A stretch of DNA of 64,000 nt, taken from NCBI GenBank assembly GCA_947475995.1, contig CANJNI010000002.1:124001-188000 (forward strand). Direction: 5' to 3'. Shown here one piece after another: positions 11,084 through 20,470 of this stretch (positions are counted from its first letter, which is position 1; the number at the start of each line of letters is the position of its first letter). A model generated the notes under the pieces. The model made no database searches. It saw only the letters and a program-made list of their open reading frames with translations, and was not told the origin of the DNA. The stretch is from Beijerinckiaceae bacterium (lineage in GTDB: Bacteria > Pseudomonadota > Alphaproteobacteria > Rhizobiales > Beijerinckiaceae). The position numbers were made by a program, and so were the translations under genes.

Positions 11084-11638
11084 ATGCACAGTTGGACACG
11101 GCCCTTCTGGATCGTTCTGGCAGCTTTCTTCCTGTTCGAGGCATGGATCTGGGATCTCTGCGTTGGAGCTGGTCGCTGGCTCACATCGCGCTTTCCGCTT
11201 GAACCTTTCAGACGTGCGATGCGGAAGGTTGTGGAGCGTCTCCCGGCGCAAGTGGTCCTGCTGATCTTTCTGATCCCTTTAGCGATTCTTGAGCCTCTCA
11301 AGTTCGCTGCATTATGGCTCATCGCCACACATCACTGGTTCTGGGGCATCGCCCTTTTTGTCGTCGCCAAATTTGTGGGCTTCGGGCTCGTGGCCTTCCT
11401 GTTCGATCTGACGCGCGACAAACTTATGTCGATGCAATGGATGACGCGACTCTACAGCCTGACGCTTCGGGCTCTCGATTGGGCGCACCAGCTTGTTGAG
11501 CCTTACAAACGGATTGTTCGCGAGCATGCGGCCCGGATCAAGTCGGTAATGGCGGTCGCTCTGAAGTCTCGCGCCGGCCAGTCAACCTTTCTTGGCAAGA
11601 TCCTGCGCCTGCGAGCCCGACTGCGCCGTCAGGCGTAA
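11084..11638 (+). CDS. Conserved inner-membrane protein of unknown function
   Basis: 184 residues. One hydrophobic segment near residues 6-27 (FWIVLAAFFLFEAWIWDL) and a longer hydrophobic stretch at about 55-108 that can hold two membrane spans (VVLLIFLIPLAILEP; FWGIALFVVAKFVGFG), followed by a basic, helical C-terminal tail of about 75 residues rich in Arg/Lys. I recall similar proteins after lpd in rhizobial genomes, but no function. ATG 11084 is preceded by GGAG at 11072-11075, 8 bases away. It ends one base before the convergent xerC stop. Confidence 0.8.
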   Translation: MHSWTRPFWIVLAAFFLFEAWIWDLCVGAGRWLTSRFPLEPFRRAMRKVVERLPAQVVLLIFLIPLAILEPLKFAALWLIATHHWFWGIALFVVAKFVGFGLVAFLFDLTRDKLMSMQWMTRLYSLTLRALDWAHQLVEPYKRIVREHAARIKSVMAVALKSRAGQSTFLGKILRLRARLRRQA

Positions 11639-11639
11639 G

Positions 11640-12605
11640 TCAGGCGCGCGGATGGGCCGACCGATAGGCGTCCAGCAGACGCCCCCGGTCAACTGCCGTA
11701 TAAACCTGCGTGGTCGACAGAGAAGCGTGGCCGAGCAATTCCTGAATGCTTCTCAGATCACCGCCCCGCGCAAGAAGATGAGTGGCGAAGGAGTGTCGCA
11801 ACGCGTGGGGCGTGGCATTCGACGGCAAGCCCAGCGATCCGCGCAGTTGCGCCATGCGTAGCTGAATGATTCGGGCCCGCAGGGGTCCGCCCTGGGCGCC
11901 AACGAAAAGTGGGCTCTCGTGCTCCAGTCGATAGGGACAAATATCCAGATAGGCCTGGACCGCCCGCCGAACCGGTTCGATAACGGGAACGAGACGAGTC
12001 TTGCGGCCCTTGCCGATGACGCGCAGATGATCCCGGTCTCCGACCGGAGCGTCAGACCGCACGATTCCCAACGCTTCGGAAATGCGCAAGCCTGCCCCAT
12101 AAAGAAGACCCAGCACGGCGGCGTCCCTGGCGTCGATCCATGGATCCTGCGACTCCTGGATCGAGTCCCCCTCCGCGACGCGGCGCGCGGCCTCCATCCC
12201 GAGGGGTTTCGGCAAGCTGCGCGCGACCTTCGGGGTTCTGACTGCCAGAAGAGCTGGCATCTGGCCATGACCGTCGCGCTCAAGAAATCGAGCCAGGGAC
12301 CGGATGCCGGCCAAGGAACGAAGGATGGAGCGCCCACCAACGCCCGATTGACGGCGGGCCGCAAGGAAGGACCTGATCTCCAAAGCTTCGAGCGACAGCA
12401 GGTCGCCAACGTCGACAGGCTGATGACGGCGACCCGCCAGAAAACCCAGAAATTGCCGGGCATCGCGCCCGTAAGCTTCGAGCGTATTGGCCGACGAACG
12501 CCGCACGCCCGCCATATGGGCGAGCCATCCGGACATCAGCGCCCGCAGCGCGGGCGCCAGGATTTCGTGGCCGTAGTCTTGGTCGGTGGTGGACGGGGCG
12601 CTCAT
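11640..12605 (-). CDS. xerC: Tyrosine recombinase XerC
   Basis: Site-specific tyrosine recombinase that, with XerD, resolves chromosome dimers at dif. 321 residues, a usual length. N-terminal SAM-like core-binding domain (about 20-115: SANTLEAYGRDARQFL) and C-terminal catalytic domain with the full set of active residues: Arg174 (GAGLRISEAL), Lys199 or Lys202, His267 and Arg270 (HALRHSFATHLL), His293 (LLGHASLSTTQ) and nucleophile Tyr302. The intact catalytic set and housekeeping surroundings favour XerC over a phage or integron integrase. Convergent with the membrane protein gene; 43 bases separate its start from the stop of the next minus-strand gene. Confidence 0.93.
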   Translation of the reverse strand: MSAPSTTDQDYGHEILAPALRALMSGWLAHMAGVRRSSANTLEAYGRDARQFLGFLAGRRHQPVDVGDLLSLEALEIRSFLAARRQSGVGGRSILRSLAGIRSLARFLERDGHGQMPALLAVRTPKVARSLPKPLGMEAARRVAEGDSIQESQDPWIDARDAAVLGLLYGAGLRISEALGIVRSDAPVGDRDHLRVIGKGRKTRLVPVIEPVRRAVQAYLDICPYRLEHESPLFVGAQGGPLRARIIQLRMAQLRGSLGLPSNATPHALRHSFATHLLARGGDLRSIQELLGHASLSTTQVYTAVDRGRLLDAYRSAHPRA

Positions 12606-12648
12606 GCCCCGACCATCGCCCGGACCCTTTTAAGACGCCGTTAAGGCT

Positions 12649-12972
12649 TCAGGCCCCTGTCTTGATCGCCTCAACCGCCTGGGAAAGCAGCTCATCCATC
12701 GTGCGACGAATCTGGTGGTCGGAAATCGAGACGCTCGCGGCGTCGAAATCCTTCCGGACCTTGCGGAACACGTCATCGTCGCCAGCTTCCTCGAAGTCCG
12801 CCATGATGACAGTCTTAGCATAGGCGTCGGCGTCGGCGCCCGTCTTGCCAAGCTTTTCGGCGACCCACAGGCCAAGCAGCTTGTTGCGGCGAGCAGTCGC
12901 CTTGAAGCGAAGCTCCTCGTCATGCGCGAACTTCTTTTCGAAACCTTCTCCGCGCTTGTCCAAACCGCTCAT
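12649..12972 (-). CDS. DUF1476 / F1-ATPase inhibitor zeta-subunit family protein
   Basis: 107-residue, charged, mostly helical protein of the DUF1476 family. In Paracoccus denitrificans the family member is the zeta subunit, which inhibits ATP hydrolysis by the F1FO ATP synthase; other members may act differently. The N-terminus SGLDKRGEGFEKKFAHDEEL is the family hallmark (the inhibitory N-terminal segment in Paracoccus). ATG 12972 follows AGGAGTG about 6-10 bases upstream; a longer in-frame start at 13029 is not supported. Divergent from purC across 253 bases, a placement seen in other rhizobia. Confidence 0.9.
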   Translation of the reverse strand: MSGLDKRGEGFEKKFAHDEELRFKATARRNKLLGLWVAEKLGKTGADADAYAKTVIMADFEEAGDDDVFRKVRKDFDAASVSISDHQIRRTMDELLSQAVEAIKTGA

Positions 12973-13225
12973 GCCAGGCACTCCTCTCCGTCCGAACCAT
13001 CCGCAGGACCCGGCGCAGCATATAGCCATTGGCTGGGCTTTTTCCTAGACCTCGTTCGGTCGGGATCGATGCGCAGAGTGGCTCGGCCCGCGGGGCGGGT
13101 TGTGCTTGAGGCAGGAAAGGCGTACCACGCCGGTTCGGCGCCGTGGCTTTTCGGCGGCCCCGGCGCATGGCCGGGCGTCCCCGCGACACGGCCCGTTCAG
13201 ACTTCTCGAACTACGGTTGCACCCC

Positions 13226-13987
13226 ATGAACCGCCGTCGTCGCATTTACGAAGGCAAGGCCAAGGTCCTTTACGAGGGCCCGGAACCCGGAACCCTCATC
13301 CAGCACTTCAAGGATGATGCGACGGCTTTCAACGCCAAGAAGCGCGAAATTATCGACGGCAAGGGCGTGCTGAACAACCGGATATCGGAATTCATCTTCC
13401 AGCACCTCAACAATATCGGCGTTCCGACGCACTTCATCCGCCGTCTCAACATGCGCGAGCAACTGATTCGCGAAGTCGAGATCATTCCTCTTGAAGTCGT
13501 GGTTCGGAACGTTGCGGCGGGCTCATTGTCGCAGCGCCTCGGCCTTGAGGAAGGTACGCAACTCCCGCGCTCGATCATCGAGTTCTATTACAAGAACGAC
13601 GCCTTGAACGATCCGATGGTGTCCGAAGAGCACATCACCGCATTCGGTTGGGCGAATCCTCAGGAAATCGACGACATCATGGCTCTGGCGATCAGGGTCA
13701 ACGACTTCCTGTCTGGCATCTTCCTTGGCGTAGGCATACGCCTGGTCGACTTCAAGATGGAGTGCGGCCGTCTCTGGGAAGGGGACATGATGCGCATCGT
13801 GGTTGCAGACGAGATTTCCCCGGACTCCTGCCGTCTCTGGGACATCAAGTCGAACGACAAGCTCGACAAGGACCGCTTCCGCCGCGACATGGGCGGACTG
13901 GTGGAAGCCTATACGGAAGTCGCCCGCCGCCTCGGCATCCTGCAGGAGAACGAGACTGCGCAGGCCGGTCCCCGGCTGGTTCAGTAA
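13226..13987 (+). CDS. purC: Phosphoribosylaminoimidazole-succinocarboxamide (SAICAR) synthase
   Basis: Adds aspartate to CAIR with ATP, purine biosynthesis. 253 residues, as usual. Begins [18 protein letters not shown] (ATP-binding strand), then the SAICAR synthetase signatures VVRNVAAGS and [12 protein letters not shown] and the metal/ATP site [15 protein letters not shown] 13226 fits homologues; the in-frame extension upstream is GC-rich and unlike the family. First gene of a purC-purS-purQ run (28- and 10-base gaps), interrupted by an opposite-strand gene before purL. Confidence 0.97.
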   Translation: MNRRRRIYEGKAKVLYEGPEPGTLIQHFKDDATAFNAKKREIIDGKGVLNNRISEFIFQHLNNIGVPTHFIRRLNMREQLIREVEIIPLEVVVRNVAAGSLSQRLGLEEGTQLPRSIIEFYYKNDALNDPMVSEEHITAFGWANPQEIDDIMALAIRVNDFLSGIFLGVGIRLVDFKMECGRLWEGDMMRIVVADEISPDSCRLWDIKSNDKLDKDRFRRDMGGLVEAYTEVARRLGILQENETAQAGPRLVQ

Positions 13988-14014
13988 GTACGATCGCGAA
14001 TATCTGGAGCTAGG

Positions 14015-14254
14015 ATGAAGGCCCGAGTCACCGTCACCCTCAAGACCGGCGTCCTCGACCCGCAGGGCAAGGCCATTGAAGGCGCATTGCGTTCCCTCGA
14101 TGTGGAGGGAGTGGCAAGTGTCCGTCAGGGCAAGGTGTTCGACATCGAGCTCGACACGACGGATCGTGAAAAGGCCGGCAAATCGCTTGCCGCTGCTTGC
14201 GAGAAATTGCTCGCCAACACGGTCATCGAAAATTATCGCGTCGAAATTCTCTGA
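14015..14254 (+). CDS. purS: FGAM synthase small subunit PurS
   Basis: 79-residue PurS, which bridges PurL and the glutaminase PurQ in the three-part formylglycinamidine ribonucleotide synthase. The sequence starts MKARVTVTLKTGVLDPQGKA and carries VRQGKVFDIEL and the C-terminal LLANTVIENYRVE typical of the family. ATG 14015 has GGAG at 14006-14009. Located 27 bases after purC and 9 bases before purQ. Confidence 0.96.
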   Translation: MKARVTVTLKTGVLDPQGKAIEGALRSLDVEGVASVRQGKVFDIELDTTDREKAGKSLAAACEKLLANTVIENYRVEIL

Positions 14255-14263
14255 CGGTCCGAC

Positions 14264-14962
14264 ATGAAACCCGCCATCGTTCTTTTCCCGGGCTCCAATC
14301 GCGAAGGCGATGCTGCGCGCGCCCTTGAACTGACGACCGGACGTGCGCCGGCGATTGTCTGGCACGCGGATCATGAATTGCCGCCCGGAACCGATCTGGT
14401 GGTCCTGCCGGGCGGCTTCAGCTATGGCGACTACCTGCGCTGCGGCGCCATTGCGGCGCGCGCACCCATGATGGATGCGGTGCGCAAACACGCGGCGAGT
14501 GGCGGCCTCGTCCTCGGCATCTGCAACGGCTTCCAGATTCTCGTCGAGTCCGGTCTTCTCCCTGGCGTCCTGATGCGCAACGCTGGCCTGCGTTTCATCT
14601 GCCGGATGCAGCACCTTCGGGTAGAACGCAACGATACGGTATTTACGCGTGGCTACCGGCAGCATCAGACGATCAAGGTCGCCATTGCGCACGGCGAAGG
14701 CAATTACGAAGCGGATGACGAAACAATCACGCGCCTCGAAGGCGATGGGCGCGTCGCCTTCCGCTACAGCGACCCCGACGGCAATGTGACTGACCTGTCG
14801 AACCCCAATGGATCGACCCATTCCATCGCCGGAATCTATTCCGAGAAATTCAATGTTCTCGGCCTCATGCCCCATCCCGAGAACCTCATCGACCCGCTGA
14901 TCGGAGGAGTCGACGGATTGCCGATGTTCCAGAGTCTGGCTGGGTTTTCTCGCGCTGCCTGA
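14264..14962 (+). CDS. purQ: FGAM synthase glutaminase subunit PurQ
   Basis: Class I glutamine amidotransferase subunit that supplies ammonia to PurL. 232 residues. Nucleophile Cys87 in LGICNGFQIL and the His204/Glu206 dyad in MPHPEN complete the catalytic triad; the oxyanion strand VLPGGFSYGDYLRCG is also present. Follows purS closely. It stops 3 bases before the end of the convergent, frameshifted VWA gene that lies between purQ and purL. Confidence 0.97.
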   Translation: MKPAIVLFPGSNREGDAARALELTTGRAPAIVWHADHELPPGTDLVVLPGGFSYGDYLRCGAIAARAPMMDAVRKHAASGGLVLGICNGFQILVESGLLPGVLMRNAGLRFICRMQHLRVERNDTVFTRGYRQHQTIKVAIAHGEGNYEADDETITRLEGDGRVAFRYSDPDGNVTDLSNPNGSTHSIAGIYSEKFNVLGLMPHPENLIDPLIGGVDGLPMFQSLAGFSRAA

Positions 14963-14965
14963 TGA

Positions 14966-16215
14966 TCACATCGTCAGACGCGGCATCACGATCTGATTGA
15001 GAATTTTCTCGAAAGCCGGTGCGATCTCGCTCGCGCTGGTGGCTGAATAATACATGCCGGGCTCTGTCGCGCAGCCCCTCAGCAGAGATTCATTGCCGGC
15101 GATCACCCGGACGGTAAAAACCTGCACGCGGCTGGCGCGCGCCTTGGAGCAGGCCTGTCCGAGCCTGTTGTCGATATCCCATGTGTAGCTGTTGCCTTCG
15201 CTGCCGTTGCCGCCGAAGCGGTTTTGCGTGTTGTTGCCATCTGTCAGAAGGATCACGAACTTCTGCAGGTCGGGATCGTTCGAACTGGCATCTCCGAAGG
15301 GCGAGTCGGCGCGAAGCGTCGCAAGTCCAATCGTCACATTGGTCGCGCCGGTCGGAGTCATGGCATTGACCACTGCACGAACCGCCACAAAGTTGCCGGT
15401 CAGCGGCATCACCTGCGCCACAGAGCCATACTGGCAGTTAGCCGCCACATAGCCCGACAGGCGCCACTCGGAGGCTCTCCTGAAATATCGTAGTCCTGAT
15501 TGCGGTCGCTCAGACACCCGTTCCAGGCAGTCTGGGTCGGAGCCGCCGCAACCGCACCCGCGATGTTCGGGTTCTCAAGCTTCACTCCCCAGCGCAGCCA
15601 GGTGGCATAGCGGTTTGCAGGATCGATCCGCACCTGCGTGTTGAACGGCACCAGCGCAACCTTCACGTCGCCGGGATTGGCGTTCACCGCCTGCAGTTTG
15701 TCCAGCAGGTCATTGGTGGCCTGCTTGAGCGCGTCCATCTTGCCCATCGATCCCATCGATCCGGTATTATCCAGAACGAGGGAAATCTGGAGCTTGGGCT
15801 GGCCGAAAGCCGCAACTGAATTGACCCCGATGGTGACGTCATCCTGCCGCACGAGGCGCAGAAACGAAGTTGACATCCGGGCCGTTGCGGCGACGCGGAT
15901 CGATTTTGCTTCCTTCGTCACCGTGATGGAAACCGTCGACCCGGGTTCCTGTCGCACCATGGCGCTGAACTTCCGTTCGGCCGCCTCCTGCAACTGTACG
16001 TTCGTCAGGGTGCGGGGTTCGCGTACGAGCGCCAGAGCCACCGCGTCGGCGGCAGACTGAAGCCGGACCCGCGTTTGGGACGCGCCCGCATAGTCCATCG
16101 CGGCTCCTGCGAAGAGCATCATCGGCATTGCGGCGACGGCGAAGAGAGTCCCAACGTTCCCGCCTGAATGGCTGAGAAAGCTACCGGTCCGTTCAAGGAT
16201 GCGATTTTGAAACAT
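14966..16215 (-). pseudogene. Tad-type pilus-assembly/VWA protein (TadG-like), frameshifted
   Basis: Two overlapping minus-strand frames encode one protein. The first (start 16215, AGGAGG Shine-Dalgarno) has the N-terminal Tad segment GGNVGTLFAVAAMPMML plus the TadE-like AGASQTRVRLQSAADA and the VWA MIDAS DNTGSMGSMGKM. The second (to 14966) carries the rest of the VWA domain: GATNVTIG, FVILLTDGNNTQN and the C-terminal EIAPAFEKILNQI. The switch falls near 15440-15490, about where frame one reads WNGCLSDRNQDYDIS and continues out of phase; a one-base loss (or two-base gain) would explain it. No slippery heptamer for programmed -1 shifting is seen. Such proteins are secreted or pilus-associated. 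Whether this is a true pseudogene or a sequence error cannot be decided here. It sits inside the purine gene block on the opposite strand. Confidence 0.85.
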
Positions 16216-16219
16216 TGCG

Positions 16220-16237
16220 GCCTCCTGACGGGGAGGC
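16220..16237 (-). promoter_or_regulatory. Hairpin covering the Shine-Dalgarno of the TadG-like gene
   Basis: On the minus strand GCCTCC (16237-16232) is followed by a 6-base loop and GGAGGC (16225-16220). The second arm contains the AGGAGG Shine-Dalgarno of the gene starting at 16215, so the ribosome-binding site can be sequestered in a 6-bp stem. A short GC stem can occur by chance in this genome. Confidence 0.3.
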
Positions 16238-16437
16238 TGCAAAGGGCGGGCCGACATGTCTTGGATGAATTGCTGTCGCAATTCGGGACTGGCTCACCCG
16301 AAAGCCGACGGGCGCAATCAGGCAGCGTTCCTGTGCGATCGAATGTTCCAAATTGGATCACTGTTGCCTTCCGCGGGTCCGGGCTTTAAGCGACAGCATC
16401 GACAACGCCTTCGGGCGCGTCAGGCAGAGGCTCTTTC

Positions 16438-18645
16438 GTGCTGCGCAACGAACCCCAGATCACCCCCGAACTCGTCGCCCAGCACGGGCTGAAACCGGAC
16501 GAGTACCAGCGCATTCTGGCGCTGATCGGCCGCACGCCGACCTTCACGGAACTCGGCATTTTTTCCGCCATGTGGAACGAACATTGTTCGTACAAGTCTT
16601 CGCGCTTGCACTTGCGGGGCCTGCCGACGAAAGCCCCTTGGGTTATTCAGGGGCCGGGGGAGAACGCGGGCGTCATCGGCATCGGCGAAGGTCTCGCCTG
16701 TGTCTTCAAGATGGAAAGCCACAACCACCCCTCCTACATCGAACCCTATCAGGGGGCCGCAACAGGCGTCGGTGGCATTCTGCGCGACGTCTTCACAATG
16801 GGCGCGCGACCTGTGGCCTGTCTTAACTTGCTGCGCTTCGGCGCCCCGGAGCATCCCAAAACTCGCCATCTGGTCAGCGGCGTCGTCGCGGGCATTGCGG
16901 GCTACGGCAATTCCTTCGGTGTTCCGACGGTCGCGGGTTCGGTGAATTTTCACAACCGTTATGACGGCAATATTCTCGTCAACGCCATGGCGGTGGGCAT
17001 CGCAAAGGCGAATGAAATATTTTATGCGAAGGCCACAGGCGTTGGCCGTCCCATCGTCTATCTCGGCTCAAAGACGGGTCGCGATGGAATCCACGGGGCC
17101 ACGATGGCCTCTGCGGAATTCGACGATAAAAGCGAAGAAAAGCGCCCCACCGTTCAGGTCGGCGACCCGTTTTCGGAAAAGCTGCTGCTCGAAGCCTGTC
17201 TGGAGATCATGCAGAAGGGCTGCGTGATCGCCATCCAGGACATGGGCGCGGCTGGCCTCACCAGCTCCGCGGTCGAGATGGGCGCCAAGGGCGATCTTGG
17301 AATCGAGCTTGATCTTGACAAGGTCCCTTGCCGCGAGACCGGCATGACGGCCTACGAGATGATGTTGTCGGAGAGCCAGGAGCGAATGCTCATGGTGCTG
17401 GACCCGTCACGTGAGGCAGAGGCCGAAGCGATCTTCACGAAATGGGGCTTGGATTTTGCAGTAATCGGCAAAACTACCGATACGCTTCGCTTCGTCATCA
17501 AGCACGGCGGTGAGGTGAAGGCCGACCTGCCCATCAAGGAGCTGGGCGATCAGGCGCCGCTCTATGACCGCCCATGGGTTCCGACGCCTGCAAGACCGGT
17601 GATCGAGCCCGACAGCGTATCTCCACCCCTCTCCAATTCGGATGCGCTTCTAAAGCTGATGGGCTCTCCCGACCAGAGCTCGAAGCGCTGGGTGTGGGAG
17701 CAGTATGATCACCTGATCCTCGGCAATTCCATTCAGCAGCCCGGTGGCGACGCCGCCGTGATCAGGATCGGCAATGGCCCCAAGGGTCTGGCGCTTTGCA
17801 CCGACGTCACGCAACGTTATTGCGAAGCAGACCCGTTCGAAGGCGGCAAGCAGGCAGTAGCGGAGGCATGGCGCAATCTGACGGCGGTCGGGTCCTTGCC
17901 GCTGGCGCTGACAGACAACCTGAATTTCGGCAATCCCGAGCGTCCCGAGATCATGGGCCAGTTCGTGCTGGCTGTCCGGGGCATCGGCGAAGCCGCCAGC
18001 GCGCTCGACTTCCCCATCGTTTCCGGAAACGTGTCGCTTTACAACGAAACGCAGGGACGCGGCATTCTGCCGACGCCATCGATCGGCGGGGTTGGTCTTG
18101 TGGAGGACGTGACCCGCACGGCCACACTCGCGTTCAAGCAGGAGGACGAATCGATCATTCTGGTCGGCGAGACGGTCGGCTGGCTCGGCCAGTCGGTCTA
18201 TTTGCGCGATGTCTGCAACCGCGAGGAGGGCGCTCCGCCGCCCGTCGATCTGCCAAGGGAACGCAAGGCCGGCGACGCCGTGCGCAAGCTGATCGTCAAT
18301 CGAAAAGTGTCGGCCGTTCACGATCTTTCGGATGGAGGCCTGGCGCTCGCCGTAGCCGAAATGGCCGTCGCTTCGAACATTGGGGCACGCCTCGAAACGC
18401 CGGTGAATACCTTGCCGCTTCACGCGTGGCTGTTCGGCGAAGATCAGGGCCGCTATGTGCTGACCTGTGCGACCAAAGAAACGGATTCCGTGATTGCGGA
18501 AATCATGAACGCAGGTGTTGTGGCTAAGAAAATCGGCGTCACCGGGGGTGATTCCTTAACGCTGCCGGGCGAAGCTCCGGTTCCGCTGGCCCGCTTGCGA
18601 TCCGCCCACGAAAACTGGCTACCGGATTACATGCAGGCCAGATAG
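16438..18645 (+). CDS. purL: FGAM synthase large subunit PurL
   Basis: ATP-dependent formylglycinamidine ribonucleotide synthase II subunit (small PurL type, works with PurS and PurQ). 735 residues. Catalytic region [11 protein letters not shown] (His49), the GPGENAG and [12 protein letters not shown] segments, the AIR-synthase-like [14 protein letters not shown] and the C-terminal ATP/metal segment [12 protein letters not shown] are visible. Start is GTG 16438, with AGAGG about 9 bases upstream; no ATG nearby fits the family. 222 bases separate it from the divergent TadG-like gene, so it likely has its own promoter. Confidence 0.97.
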   Translation: MLRNEPQITPELVAQHGLKPDEYQRILALIGRTPTFTELGIFSAMWNEHCSYKSSRLHLRGLPTKAPWVIQGPGENAGVIGIGEGLACVFKMESHNHPSYIEPYQGAATGVGGILRDVFTMGARPVACLNLLRFGAPEHPKTRHLVSGVVAGIAGYGNSFGVPTVAGSVNFHNRYDGNILVNAMAVGIAKANEIFYAKATGVGRPIVYLGSKTGRDGIHGATMASAEFDDKSEEKRPTVQVGDPFSEKLLLEACLEIMQKGCVIAIQDMGAAGLTSSAVEMGAKGDLGIELDLDKVPCRETGMTAYEMMLSESQERMLMVLDPSREAEAEAIFTKWGLDFAVIGKTTDTLRFVIKHGGEVKADLPIKELGDQAPLYDRPWVPTPARPVIEPDSVSPPLSNSDALLKLMGSPDQSSKRWVWEQYDHLILGNSIQQPGGDAAVIRIGNGPKGLALCTDVTQRYCEADPFEGGKQAVAEAWRNLTAVGSLPLALTDNLNFGNPERPEIMGQFVLAVRGIGEAASALDFPIVSGNVSLYNETQGRGILPTPSIGGVGLVEDVTRTATLAFKQEDESIILVGETVGWLGQSVYLRDVCNREEGAPPPVDLPRERKAGDAVRKLIVNRKVSAVHDLSDGGLALAVAEMAVASNIGARLETPVNTLPLHAWLFGEDQGRYVLTCATKETDSVIAEIMNAGVVAKKIGVTGGDSLTLPGEAPVPLARLRSAHENWLPDYMQAR

Positions 18646-18661
18646 CTCGATCGGAGCCTGC

Positions 18662-18871
18662 ATGATCTACATTGAGTTGAAATCGCTAGCCGGCAGCAAT
18701 TATGTAAAGGCGCTGGACGTTATTGCCGTTCAGTACACCGATTCCACGCGCTGCGCTGTGATGATGCAGGGGGGCACCACGTTGCCCTGTAATGAATCAG
18801 CCAAGAGTGTCGTGGAAAAGCTCGAAAAGGCGATCACCGACATGGCGTCCGCCTCGTCACAGACAAGGTAG
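18662..18871 (+). CDS. Small protein of unknown function, FlbD-like pattern
   Basis: 69 residues, start ATG 18662 with GGAG at 18653-18656. Layout suggests several beta-strands followed by a C-terminal amphipathic helix (IYIELKSLAGSNY, IAVQYTDSTRCAVMM, then SAKSVVEKLEKAI). The spacing of hydrophobic residues, the G-G-T turn and the ES-x-x-S-V-V-E-K pattern resemble the small FlbD family, but the similarity is by eye only. It lies 16 bases after purL and 12 before bolA on the same strand, so it is probably co-transcribed. Two cysteines (31 and 43) could matter next to the BolA/glutaredoxin pair (speculation). Confidence 0.7.
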   Translation: MIYIELKSLAGSNYVKALDVIAVQYTDSTRCAVMMQGGTTLPCNESAKSVVEKLEKAITDMASASSQTR

Positions 18872-18883
18872 TGGAGACTTCTC

Positions 18884-19117
18884 ATGGCTATGCAGGCCAG
18901 CGAAATCGAACGGCTTATCAAGCTGGCATTGCCGGACGCGCAGGTTGAAATACGCGATCTGGCCGGTGACGGCGATCATTATGCCGCCACGGTGATTTCG
19001 TCAGCCTTCACGGGCAAAACTCGCTTGCAGCAGCATCAGATCGTCTATGCAGCGCTCAAGGGCCAGATGGGTGGCGAACTGCACGCCCTGGCCTTGCAGA
19101 CCGGCGTCCCTGCCTGA
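18884..19117 (+). CDS. BolA/IbaG-family protein
   Basis: 77-residue BolA-fold protein. In this family the protein pairs with a CGFS monothiol glutaredoxin to coordinate a [2Fe-2S] cluster; IbaG-type members act in iron/acid responses and cluster trafficking. The invariant histidine is in RLQQHQIVYAALKGQMG and the conserved segment is DLAGDGDHYAATVIS. ATG 18884, GGAG at 18873-18876. A matching glutaredoxin gene (grxD) follows after 82 bases, supporting a functional pair. The DGDHY and short length fit IbaG-type more than E. coli BolA. Confidence 0.93.
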   Translation: MAMQASEIERLIKLALPDAQVEIRDLAGDGDHYAATVISSAFTGKTRLQQHQIVYAALKGQMGGELHALALQTGVPA

Positions 19118-19199
19118 ACCCGTCTGGCGGCTTCTTCGGTTCGACGCTATATTGACCACTCAGGCGGACCCTTGACCTCCGCCAGGAAGGACCTCGGCC

Positions 19200-19535
19200 A
19201 TGTCAGACATTCAAGAACAGATCCGCCAGGAAGTCGCCGGCAACGACGTCGTGCTTTTCATGAAGGGCACTCCACAGGCGCCAATGTGCGGATTCTCAGG
19301 CCAGGTGGTGCAGATTCTTGATCATCTGGGCGTGCCCTACAAGGGCGTGAACGTTCTGGCGGATGAAGAAATCCGGCAGGGCATCAAGGAATTCTCCAAC
19401 TGGCCGACGATCCCGCAGCTTTACGTGAAGGGCGAGTTTGTCGGCGGCTGCGACATCATCCGCGAGATGTTCCAGGCGGGCGAACTCGGACCACATTTCA
19501 CCCAGAACGGGATCACGGTGAAGCAGGAAGCCTGA
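19200..19535 (+). CDS. grxD: Monothiol glutaredoxin, Grx4/GrxD type
   Basis: 111-residue monothiol glutaredoxin that binds a bridging [2Fe-2S] cluster with glutathione, usually with BolA proteins. The CGFS active site is at Cys30 (APMCGFSGQ); glutathione-binding [19 protein letters not shown] is also clear. ATG 19200 with GGAAGG about 12 bases upstream. The leader has CTATAT (19147-19152), like an alphaproteobacterial -10 but without a good -35, and a 6-bp stem GGCGGA/TCCGCC (19163-19168, 19178-19183). Partner of the preceding bolA-type gene. Confidence 0.96.
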   Translation: MSDIQEQIRQEVAGNDVVLFMKGTPQAPMCGFSGQVVQILDHLGVPYKGVNVLADEEIRQGIKEFSNWPTIPQLYVKGEFVGGCDIIREMFQAGELGPHFTQNGITVKQEA

Positions 19536-19543
19536 CAAGCTTC

Positions 19544-20449
19544 CTATTTGCGAAGCCCCATCAGGCCTAGCATCGCATAGCCGAGCAGGCCGTAGGGATT
19601 TCCCATCGTTTCGACGATCTCGAAATGGTTGTATCCCTCGGCCACGACCAGTTCGGCGAGTTTCCCTTTCGCCGCAACCGCCTTCGCGAGGTCGCGTGAC
19701 TGGCGCTGGAATTCGGGCGTTTCCTGCGTACCATAGGCCACGACCAGCGGACAATGCAGCCGATCCAGATGACGGATCGAGCTAAGTTCTTCTTCCATCC
19801 GGTCCGTGAAATTCACATAACGCGAGCGAGCCGAAAGCCGCACGGGTTTGAGATCATACATGCCCGATGCAAGCAGGCCGCCTTTCAGGATTGAAAACGG
19901 CACATCGAAATCGCGCGGCCAGTCCGTCGTCACGATGTTGCCGGTCAGATGTCCTCCCGACGAATGGCCGGATACGAAGAGCCGATCGGCGTCACCGCCG
20001 AACCCGTTGGCATTTCGATAGACCCAGGCGACAGATCTGCGGACCTGTTCAACCATTGGAAACAGGTCGCCACCGGCGGCGTCTACCGAAGTGAAGTCAG
20101 GCACAATAAAATGCGCGCCTGCATGAATGAAAGTCTCGGCAAATCCGGCAAAATCCGCTGCTGCGCCGGTTCGCCAGGCGCCGCCGTGGATGAACATGCA
20201 GATGGGCGCATGCGGCTTGTCTGACAGGTAGACGTCGAGGCCCTCGATCTCCGTGGGACCATACTGGTACCGCAATGGCGCCGGCAGGCGTTTGCGGGCA
20301 ATCTCGGCGCTGGAGGCTCGCCTCAGTCGCAAGAGCTCATGGTTCGGGGCATATTTTGTCTGGTCATAGGCGGCATCTAACGCCGCCTGATCCATTTCGA
20401 GCCAAATCTTCGGCGATTCCACGGCAGCTTCGGACACCAGATCCCCCAA
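19544..20449 (-). CDS. Alpha/beta hydrolase, kynurenine-formamidase/carboxylesterase-like
   Basis: About 300-residue esterase-like protein. Oxyanion-hole motif HGGAW follows a beta-strand (MFIHGGAWRTG), the nucleophile elbow is GHSSGGH, and a late His (GYNHFEIVE) completes a plausible Ser-Asp-His triad. The N-terminal LEMDQAALDAAYDQ is characteristic of the arylformamidase-like group in Rhizobiales. No signal peptide. No tryptophan-degradation genes are nearby, so the substrate is unknown. Start uncertain: TTG 20449, GTG 20437 (GGGGGA just upstream) and ATG 20395 are all in frame. Convergent with grxD (8-base gap). Confidence 0.85.
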   Translation of the reverse strand: MGDLVSEAAVESPKIWLEMDQAALDAAYDQTKYAPNHELLRLRRASSAEIARKRLPAPLRYQYGPTEIEGLDVYLSDKPHAPICMFIHGGAWRTGAAADFAGFAETFIHAGAHFIVPDFTSVDAAGGDLFPMVEQVRRSVAWVYRNANGFGGDADRLFVSGHSSGGHLTGNIVTTDWPRDFDVPFSILKGGLLASGMYDLKPVRLSARSRYVNFTDRMEEELSSIRHLDRLHCPLVVAYGTQETPEFQRQSRDLAKAVAAKGKLAELVVAEGYNHFEIVETMGNPYGLLGYAMLGLMGLRK

Positions 20450-20470
20450 TATTCCAGCGACCCGCGATGT

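Noticed and set aside
12973-13225. Purine-type riboswitch or other structured RNA before purC
   Set aside because: Several short GC stems can be drawn, but none matches a known riboswitch core and none is extended; it looks like an ordinary divergent promoter region.
15440-15490. Programmed -1 ribosomal frameshift in the TadG-like gene
   Set aside because: No X-XXY-YYZ slippery heptamer is present where the frames overlap, so a base loss or sequence error is simpler.
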